This document shows positions 41,533 to 46,980 of a stretch of 46,980 bases of DNA, piece by piece. Under the pieces are notes generated by a model. It was not told the DNA's origin. It did not search any database and saw only the letters and a program-made list of their open reading frames with translations. The translations under genes were made by a program, and so were the position numbers. This DNA comes from Colimorpha_A sp964630635. GTDB lineage: Bacteria; Bacillota; Clostridia; Oscillospirales; CAG-272. Position 1 is the stretch's first letter; each line of letters begins with the position of its first letter. The stretch spans positions 1 to 46,980 of the forward strand of contig CAZVVM010000003.1 of assembly GCA_964630635.1 (NCBI GenBank). Direction: 5' to 3'.

Positions 41533-42300
41533 TTACTGTGCCGCGTCAACGATAGCGGTGAAGTCGGCTGCTTTAAGGGAAGCACCGCCGATAAGTCCGC
41601 CGTCAACGTGGTACTTGGAAAGAAGCTCTGCGGCGTTATCGGGCTTCATAGAGCCGCCGTACTGAATGGTAACGGCTTCCGAGATGTCCTTGCCGTACTT
41701 TGCGGCAAGAACCTCACGGATGATTCCGCAAACCTCGTCCGCCTGATCGGAGGTTGCGGTCTTTCCGGTACCGATAGCCCAAACGGGCTCGTATGCGATT
41801 ATTACGTTCTTGACCGCGTCAGCGTCAACGTCAAGAAGCGCGATCTTTGTCTGACGTGCAACTACCTCTGCGGTTACGTCCTGCTCGCGTTCGGTGAGAA
41901 CCTCACCAACGCAAAGGATAGGAGTAATTCCTGCTTCAAGAGCGGCTTTAAGGCGAAGGTTTACAGTCTCGTCTGTCTCGCCGAAGTACTGTCTGCGCTC
42001 GCTGTGACCGATAACGACGTACTCAACGCCGCATTCTTTAAGCATATCAGCGGAAATCTCACCCGTGTACGCGCCGCTCTTCTTGAAGTGAACGTTCTGC
42101 GCACCAACCTTGATGTCAGTGCCCTTAACGGCATTAACAACGGTTGCAATATCAACGAAGGGAACGCATACGACGATGTCGCATCCGTTCTTTCCCTCGA
42201 CCATCGGCTTAAGCTCGTTTACGAGCTTTTCTGCCTCGGAGGGAGTCATATTCATTTTCCAGTTGCCGGCAATTACGGCTTTTCTTACGCTCTTATTCAT
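41533..42300 (-). CDS. tpiA: Triose-phosphate isomerase
   Basis: Interconverts dihydroxyacetone phosphate and glyceraldehyde 3-phosphate. 255 residues, with the active-site Lys in AGNWKMN, the electrophile H99 in VIGHSERRQ, and the base E171 in AYEPVWAIGTGK with the flexible loop 6. QYGGSMKPDNA and DGGLIGGASL form the phosphate site. It follows pgk by 18 bases, in the conserved order. Confidence 0.97.
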   Translation of the reverse strand: MNKSVRKAVIAGNWKMNMTPSEAEKLVNELKPMVEGKNGCDIVVCVPFVDIATVVNAVKGTDIKVGAQNVHFKKSGAYTGEISADMLKECGVEYVVIGHSERRQYFGETDETVNLRLKAALEAGITPILCVGEVLTEREQDVTAEVVARQTKIALLDVDADAVKNVIIAYEPVWAIGTGKTATSDQADEVCGIIREVLAAKYGKDISEAVTIQYGGSMKPDNAAELLSKYHVDGGLIGGASLKAADFTAIVDAAQ

Positions 42301-42318
42301 TGTCAGTTACCTCACTAA

Positions 42319-43614
42319 TTACTTGTCCTGAAGGCAAGCGATACCGGGAAGCTCAAGACCCTCAAGGAATTCAAGGGAAGCGCCGCCGCCGGTCGAAATG
42401 TGAGTCATCTTGTCAGCAAAGCCGAGCTTTTCGATAGCAGCTGCGGAGTCGCCGCCGCCGATGATCGAGATCGCGTTGCTCTCTGCAACAGCGGTAGCAA
42501 CACCAAAGGTGCCGTGCTCAAACTTCTTCCACTCGGAAACGCCCATCGGTCCGTTCCAAACAACGGTGCCTGCATTCTTGATAGCGTCGGTGAAGAGCTG
42601 AATGGAAGCAGGTCCGATGTCAAGACCCATATATCCGTCGGGAATGTTATCGGAGTTCACGTAAATATCGTGGCACTCGGGATCGTAGCCGTCACCTGCG
42701 TGGTTGTCAACGGGAAGAAGAACCTTAACGCCCTTTGCCTCTGCCTTCTTAAGAAGCTCAAGAGCAAGCTCAAGCTTGTCGTCCTCGCAGAGAGAGGTAC
42801 CGATATTGTAGCCAAGCGCTTTGTTGAAGGTGTATGCCATAGCGCCGCCGATAACGAGAGTATCGACCTTCTCGATGAGGTTGTTGATAACGCCGATCTT
42901 GTCGGAAACCTTTGCACCGCCGAGAATAGCAACGAAAGGACGCTTTGGATCGGAAAGAGCACCGCCCATAATGGAGATCTCTTTCTGAATGAGGTATCCG
43001 CAAACTGCGGGGAGGTAATCGGCAACACCGGCAGTCGATGCGTGAGCGCGGTGAGCGGTACCGAATGCGTCGTTTACGTAGATGTCAGCAAGGGAAGCAA
43101 GCTTCTTTGCAAACTCGGGATCGTTCTTTTCTTCTTCAGCGTGGAAACGAACGTTCTCAAGAAGAAGGATCTCGCCGCTCTTGAGGTTAGCTGCCTTATT
43201 AACGGCATCCTCGCCAACAACGTCGGAAGCCATAATAACTTCCTTGCCGAGAAGCTCGGAGATCTTTTCTGCGATGGGCTTAAGGGAAAGCTTCTTGATG
43301 TCGCCCTTTGCCTTTTCAAGAGCAGCTGCGGTTGCCTCCGGCTGCTCGTTTTCGGGAAGTGCCTCGATCTTCTTCTTTTCCTTCTTCGAGAGCTTGAGCT
43401 CGGAGTTAAGAACGTTGTGAGGACGACCCATATGAGAGCAGAGAATTACTGCCGCGCCGTTGTCAACGAGATACTTAATGGTGGGAAGTGCGCCAACTAT
43501 TCTCTTGGGGTCGGTGATAACACCGCCATCCATCGGAACGTTGAAGTCGCATCTTGCAAGAACCTTCTTGCCGGAAACGGAAATGTCTTCGATTGTTTTC
43601 TTGTTGTACTGCAT
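42319..43614 (-). CDS. pgk: Phosphoglycerate kinase with an N-domain insertion
   Basis: Transfers phosphate between 1,3-bisphosphoglycerate and ADP. 431 residues, about 35 more than usual. Family motifs are ARCDFNVPMD, HMGRP (residues 61-65), the ATP-binding segment AILGGAKVSDKI, WNGPMGVSE and the C-terminal IIGGGDSAAAI and STGGGASLEFLEG. The extra length is a Lys/Glu-rich stretch at about 68-107, between HMGRP and SLKPIAEKISELL, where most PGKs have about ten residues. It leads the pgk-tpiA operon, with GGAGG before the ATG. Confidence 0.96.
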   Translation of the reverse strand: MQYNKKTIEDISVSGKKVLARCDFNVPMDGGVITDPKRIVGALPTIKYLVDNGAAVILCSHMGRPHNVLNSELKLSKKEKKKIEALPENEQPEATAAALEKAKGDIKKLSLKPIAEKISELLGKEVIMASDVVGEDAVNKAANLKSGEILLLENVRFHAEEEKNDPEFAKKLASLADIYVNDAFGTAHRAHASTAGVADYLPAVCGYLIQKEISIMGGALSDPKRPFVAILGGAKVSDKIGVINNLIEKVDTLVIGGAMAYTFNKALGYNIGTSLCEDDKLELALELLKKAEAKGVKVLLPVDNHAGDGYDPECHDIYVNSDNIPDGYMGLDIGPASIQLFTDAIKNAGTVVWNGPMGVSEWKKFEHGTFGVATAVAESNAISIIGGGDSAAAIEKLGFADKMTHISTGGGASLEFLEGLELPGIACLQDK

Positions 43615-43637
43615 ATTAAACCTCCAAACCGATGATC

Positions 43638-43660
43638 GGTATAAATTGACGTTTTATACC
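43638..43660 (-). promoter_or_regulatory. Leader hairpin in the pgk 5' untranslated region
   Basis: A perfect 8-bp stem (43638-43645 with 43653-43660) and a seven-base loop. The adjoining inverted repeat CCGATCATCGG stands just before the ribosome-binding site. It lies between the promoter and the pgk ATG and could stabilise the transcript or regulate it. It does not match the CggR operator pattern that I know. Confidence 0.45.
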
Positions 43661-43688
43661 TACGCCTACGCGTAAGCACACATAATAT

Positions 43689-43716
43689 ATTATATCATAA
43701 AATTAATATTTATCAA
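43689..43716 (-). promoter_or_regulatory. Promoter of the pgk-tpiA operon
   Basis: Minus-strand TTGATA (43711-43716), a 16-base spacer and a perfect TATAAT (43689-43694). The leader is about 70 bases. Confidence 0.75.
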
Positions 43717-43728
43717 TAGATTTCAGTA

Positions 43729-43775
43729 AAAAACTCGGATATTTTACATTTTTTGTAAGAATTATCCGAGTTTTT
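43729..43775. terminator. Terminator between prmC and pgk
   Basis: A 13-bp outer stem (43729-43741 with 43763-43775) with a partly paired inner part, and A and T runs on the two flanks. It starts six bases after the prmC stop and precedes the pgk promoter. Confidence 0.83.
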
Positions 43776-43780
43776 AGTAT

Positions 43781-44497
43781 TTAGTTTACGTATAGTAGCG
43801 CAATTCGGTCATTTCCCGAATAATCCTTCATAATCTGACAACTGAACAGCTCCTTTAATGTCTGTCCCTGATCGTAACCGATCTCGCATATTATTGAACC
43901 GCCGCGCTTGACATTTTTCTTATATCTGCCAAACAAAACACGGTAGAAATCAAGCCCGTCACTACCGCCGTCAAGAGCGATCCTCGGCTCTTTTTTTACC
44001 TGAACGGATAGCGTATCTATAACGGCGCTCTGAATATACGGCGGATTAGAAACGATAGCGTCGAATTTCTGTGCGCCGAGAGGTTCGTTACGCAAAATAT
44101 CAGCTTGAACGAACGAAATTCTACCGTCAACACCGTTCAAAACGGCGTTCATTTTCGCAATCTCAAGCGCCTTTTCGGAAATATCGACGGCAACAGCATT
44201 TAAATCCTTTCTGTGAGCAAGCGTTGATATCGCAATGCAACCGCTTCCCGAGCAAAGATCGGCAAAAACGCCGTTATGCGGAAGATTTTTTATAAGCCAC
44301 TCAACGAGATGCTCGGTTTCGGGGCGGGGAATAAGGCAGTCTTGTGACACCTTGTAGGTCTCGTCATAAAAATACCATTCGCCGAGAATATAAGCAAGCG
44401 GTTCGCCGTTTTCCAGCCGTCCGATTGCCGCCAGATAATCGTTGTTATCAGCGAATTTCTCGCGCAGTAGCGTTTCCTCAAGATTCGAGAGCTTCAT
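43781..44497 (-). CDS. prmC: Release factor glutamine methyltransferase, short N-terminal domain
   Basis: Methylates the Gln of the GGQ motif in release factors RF1 and RF2. 238 residues against about 280 usual. The catalytic part is intact: ADLCSGSGCIAIS (S-adenosylmethionine site) and VSNPPYIQSAV with the NPPY motif that binds the Gln. The segment PLAYILGEWYFY...LIPRPETE normally lies near residue 65-100 but here is near residue 33-61, so the N-terminal helical domain is about half missing. The ATG at 44497 has GAGGG five bases upstream and overlaps the DUF1385 gene by 20 bases, so I accept this start. Confidence 0.93.
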   Translation of the reverse strand: MKLSNLEETLLREKFADNNDYLAAIGRLENGEPLAYILGEWYFYDETYKVSQDCLIPRPETEHLVEWLIKNLPHNGVFADLCSGSGCIAISTLAHRKDLNAVAVDISEKALEIAKMNAVLNGVDGRISFVQADILRNEPLGAQKFDAIVSNPPYIQSAVIDTLSVQVKKEPRIALDGGSDGLDFYRVLFGRYKKNVKRGGSIICEIGYDQGQTLKELFSCQIMKDYSGNDRIALLYVN

Positions 44498-45509
44498 CGT
44501 TACCCTCGTTTTGATCTTCGTTTACGTCAATATTGTGAGTGTCGATGTGAACGAAATCGGGAAATTCATCGGGGAGTGCGCTCTTGAGCGCAATTATCGC
44601 ACATTCGATCTGCTCATCGTTCGGCTCACGGGTCGTTATCCTCTGCATCCAGAGACCGGGTGCGGAAAAAATACGCGTTACGAAGTTATCGTGCTTGCCT
44701 GCGAACATAATAAATTCGAAGCTGATACCGACGATGAGAGGAAGCATAGCAAGCTTCAGAAGCGTGCGGAGAAGCATATTATCCCAGGTTATTATCGGCA
44801 GGGAATTGATAAGAATACTGATTATGAGAACTACGAAAATAAAGCTCGTTCCGCAGCGGGGGTGATATCTTCTGTGCTTCTTTACGTTCTCGACCGTAAG
44901 CTCCTCACCCGCCTCATAGCAGAAGATCGATTTGTGCTCCGCGCCGTGATACTCAAAGGTGCGGCGAATGTCTTTCATTAGAGAAACGAGAAGAAGATAA
45001 GAAACGAAAATCGCAATCTTTATAACGCCCTCTACGGTGCTTTTCCATATTCCGAGATCAACACGCGGGATCATATCAATAAGCTTGACTGCATACGACG
45101 GAAGAAGCATAAAAAGTGCCACAGCGAGTGCTATTCCGAATACCATTGAAATGCCCATAATGATATTCATCAGCTTGTCTCCAAACTTCCTCTGTAACCA
45201 CTTCTCGAATTTGGTCTCGGGCTCAATTTCGTCAAGACCGCCGTACTGCTCTGCGGATATAGAGAGCGTTTTGAAGTTGAGTATCATTGATTCAACGAAT
45301 CCAACGATTCCTCTGATTATCGGAATACGAAGGAATTTGTATTTTTGTCTTACGGAAGTATGATAATTTTCACTTAAACTGATGCTTCCGTCCTCACGGC
45401 GAACGGCAATGGAATACTTCTCCTTGCCCTTCATCATAACGCCCTCAAGCACGGCTTGTCCGCCGACGGTGCCGAGACGGCAGTTAGTAAATTTATTTTT
45501 CTTACTCAT
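44478..45509 (-). CDS. DUF1385 family membrane protein
   Basis: 343 residues. The N-terminal GGQAVLEGVMMKG is the family hallmark. At least four membrane helices follow (about 115-140, 160-185, 220-245 and 255-275). Invariant polar motifs sit between them: EYHGAEHKSIFCYEAG and HPRCGTSF, which look like metal or cofactor ligands (His, Glu, Cys). The C-terminal tail is acidic. Function is unknown; the gene is next to prmC in many Clostridia, as here, where they overlap. Confidence 0.92.
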   Translation of the reverse strand: MSKKNKFTNCRLGTVGGQAVLEGVMMKGKEKYSIAVRREDGSISLSENYHTSVRQKYKFLRIPIIRGIVGFVESMILNFKTLSISAEQYGGLDEIEPETKFEKWLQRKFGDKLMNIIMGISMVFGIALAVALFMLLPSYAVKLIDMIPRVDLGIWKSTVEGVIKIAIFVSYLLLVSLMKDIRRTFEYHGAEHKSIFCYEAGEELTVENVKKHRRYHPRCGTSFIFVVLIISILINSLPIITWDNMLLRTLLKLAMLPLIVGISFEFIMFAGKHDNFVTRIFSAPGLWMQRITTREPNDEQIECAIIALKSALPDEFPDFVHIDTHNIDVNEDQNEGNDEALES

Positions 45510-45540
45510 AGAGTATCGTCCTCCGAGTTATATTAAATTT

Positions 45541-45549
45541 ATTATACCA
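45541..45549 (-). promoter_or_regulatory. Extended -10 promoter of DUF1385-prmC
   Basis: Minus-strand TGGTATAAT, identical to the rimM extended -10. There is no good -35 at 17 bases. It lies about 30 bases before the ATG. The remaining gap to ftsH, about 70 bases, is AT-rich and holds the ftsH terminator. Confidence 0.6.
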
Positions 45550-45621
45550 AAAATGAAGGTCAAAATATACAATAATTTGTAAACAAAGGAGCTTATGGGA
45601 CGATAATGACGTAAAAAGTAA

Positions 45622-45649
45622 AGATCACCCTCTGAATTGAGGGTGATCT
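45622..45649 (-). terminator. Intrinsic terminator after ftsH
   Basis: A perfect 11-bp stem (45622-45632 with 45639-45649) and a six-base loop, followed on the minus strand by TTACTTTTTAC. It starts three bases after the ftsH stop codon. Confidence 0.88.
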
Positions 45650-45652
45650 GTC

Positions 45653-46980
45653 TTATTCTTTGTTTTCGCTATCGTGCTTTTCTTCCTGACCGTAAGCGCT
45701 CATACCGTTAATATCACGGTTTTGCATTTCCGCCTGGCGCTTGGCTTCCACTTCCTCGCGCTTTCTGCGGTCTTCCTCTTCCTTCTTGCGTCGCACCTCG
45801 TTTTCTTCAGCACTCTTGCGGCGCTTTTCCTCGGCTATCTCGTCAAGCTCTTCGAAGGTCGGATCGCCTTCCATAAGTGCCTTGAACTGGTCGCCGTCAA
45901 CGGTCTCAACCTTTATAAGGTACTCTGCGAGCTTCTGAAGCTTGTCGGAATGCTCGTAAAGTATCTCGGCACATCTGCGGTATGCACGGTCGATGATATT
46001 CTTGATTTCGGAGTCGATCTCCGCAGCAGTTGCTTCGGAATAATTCTTGCCGGAGCTGAAATCACGTCCGAGGAACACCTCGTCATTACTGTGCTCTGAG
46101 CCGTAAAGAACTGTTCCGAGCTTTTCGCTCATACCGTATTTGGTTACCATATTGCGCGCAATCGCTGTTGCGTGGCTGATATCGGAGGACGCACCCGACG
46201 AGATATCGTCAAGCTTGAGCTCTTCGGCAACGCGTCCGCCGAGAGCAACGACTATGCGGTCAAACATAGCGTTACGCGTGTCGTAGCTGCTGTCCTTTTC
46301 GGGAATCATAACGGTTACGCCGCCCGTTCTGCCGGCGGGTACTATCGTTATATGCTTAACGGGATCGGCAGTGGGGGAGAAGTAAGCGGCAACAGCGTGA
46401 CCTGCTTCGTGGAACGCGGTGAGCTTGTTGTCCTTTTCCTCGCGGATCTTCGACTTCTTCTTGGGACCGACGAGGACCTTCATATAGGAATCCTCAATCT
46501 CGTCCATACCGATAAGGGACTTACCGCGTCTTGCGGCGAGAAGTGCCGATTCATTCAGGAGGTTAGCGAGGTCAGCGCCTGTAAATCCGACGGTAGACTG
46601 TGCAACCTTTGTGAAATCAACCGTATCTTCAAGGGGCTTGTTTCTTGCGTGAACCTTAAGGATCGCCTCGCGTCCCTTAAGGTCGGGATAATTGACCGTT
46701 ATCTGACGGTCGAAGCGTCCGGGACGAAGGAGCGCGGGATCGAGAATGTCGGGGCGGTTCGTTGCGGCAATAACAATAATGCCGTCCGTCGAGCCGAAGC
46801 CGTCCATTTCAACGAGAAGCTGGTTAAGCGTCTGCTCACGCTCGTCGTGACCACCACCGAGACCTGCGCCTCTGTGACGGCCGACAGCGTCAATTTCGTC
46901 ACTAAATACGATGCTTGCGGGATGCTTCTTCGCAGTATCACAGAGATCACGAACACGCGAAGCACCGACACCGACGTCCA
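45653..46980 (-). CDS. ftsH: ATP-dependent zinc metalloprotease FtsH (5' part beyond the window)
   Basis: Membrane-bound AAA+ protease; the window holds about the last 442 codons, and the frame runs open to the edge. Seen are VGVGASRVRDL, Walker B (FSDEID), the sensor region GAGLGGGHDEREQTLNQLLVEMDGF, the arginine fingers in RPGRFDR, the peptidase zinc motif FHEAGHA, and the third zinc ligand region LDDISSGASSDI. The N-terminal membrane helices and Walker A lie outside. The tail after EFEELDEIAEE-like sequence is a long charged Lys/Arg/Glu stretch of about 60 residues. Serine rather than a hydrophobic residue precedes the DE of Walker B. Confidence 0.96.
   Translation of the reverse strand, partial: DVGVGASRVRDLCDTAKKHPASIVFSDEIDAVGRHRGAGLGGGHDEREQTLNQLLVEMDGFGSTDGIIVIAATNRPDILDPALLRPGRFDRQITVNYPDLKGREAILKVHARNKPLEDTVDFTKVAQSTVGFTGADLANLLNESALLAARRGKSLIGMDEIEDSYMKVLVGPKKKSKIREEKDNKLTAFHEAGHAVAAYFSPTADPVKHITIVPAGRTGGVTVMIPEKDSSYDTRNAMFDRIVVALGGRVAEELKLDDISSGASSDISHATAIARNMVTKYGMSEKLGTVLYGSEHSNDEVFLGRDFSSGKNYSEATAAEIDSEIKNIIDRAYRRCAEILYEHSDKLQKLAEYLIKVETVDGDQFKALMEGDPTFEELDEIAEEKRRKSAEENEVRRKKEEEDRRKREEVEAKRQAEMQNRDINGMSAYGQEEKHDSENKE

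Noticed and set aside
42400..43635. 411-residue plus-strand open frame opposite pgk
   Set aside because: Long antisense frame produced by biased codon use in a highly expressed gene; no motif is recognisable.
1..46980. CRISPR array, prophage, transposon or integrative element
   Set aside because: I see no regularly spaced direct repeats, no transposase, integrase or phage structural genes, and base composition is uniform by eye.

Overview
The window is a gene-dense stretch of a low-to-mid GC Bacillota chromosome, most likely from an uncultured Clostridia (Oscillospirales-like, probably gut) organism. The main pointers are a cmk-plsC-(ispH fused to ribosomal protein S1) operon, a DUF1385-prmC pair, HPr with both His15 and Ser46, CwlD, RadA/RadC, a D-aspartate ligase type ATP-grasp enzyme, and clean sigma-A type promoters with 16-17 bp spacers. 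I see no phage, insertion sequence, CRISPR array or plasmid genes. No stretch longer than about 235 bases lacks a gene; the intergenic gaps hold promoters and hairpins, listed below. The species assignment is inference only.

Layout. 1-1.6 kb: 5' part of a tRNA-Leu(GAG) with its promoter, then hisS (minus). 1.77-5.04 kb: cmk, plsC, ispH-rpsA fusion (plus). 5.27-14.83 kb (plus): rsmE, a CdaR/PucR-type regulator, ftsE, an enlarged ftsX, a coiled-coil M23 hydrolase (PcsB/EnvC-like), an S41 processing protease, greA, lysS and an amidohydrolase. 14.87-20.82 kb (minus): an accessory operon with GDPD, PHP phosphoesterase, an unrecognised TIM-barrel glycosidase-like protein, PfkB sugar kinase, zinc dehydrogenase and a small glycine-rich membrane protein. 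20.98-22.77 kb (plus): a small membrane protein and a neutral-ceramidase-family protein. 22.8-24.78 kb (minus): D-aspartate ligase and aspartate racemase. 24.84-32.3 kb (minus): coaD, rsmD, uvrC, ptsH/HPr, two DUF4330 proteins, an O-antigen-ligase-like polymerase, trmD and rimM. 32.5-35.4 kb (plus): a GH2 beta-galactosidase. 35.4-45.5 kb (minus): amidohydrolase, radC, radA, cwlD, a surface-anchored DUF5722 protein, tpiA, pgk, prmC and DUF1385. 45.65 kb to the end (minus): the 3' three quarters or so of ftsH.

How it fits together. Much of the window concerns the cell envelope: FtsEX with its likely hydrolase partner, CtpA, CwlD, D-Asp ligase plus racemase (an interpeptide bridge), an O-antigen-ligase-like polymerase with two anchored DUF4330 proteins, and a surface DUF5722 protein. 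A second theme is carbohydrate use (GH2, the PfkB/dehydrogenase/glycosidase-like operon, pgk-tpiA, HPr). The rest is information processing (hisS, lysS, greA, rsmE, rsmD, trmD, rimM, prmC, uvrC, radA, radC).

Most unusual features: an FtsX whose extracellular domain carries about 175 extra residues resembling InlB-type B-repeats, in an operon with its presumed hydrolase; the GDPD/PHP/glycosidase-like/kinase/dehydrogenase operon, which has no obvious transporter or regulator; the linked D-Asp ligase and racemase; and a phosphoglycerate kinase with a lysine/glutamate-rich insertion.
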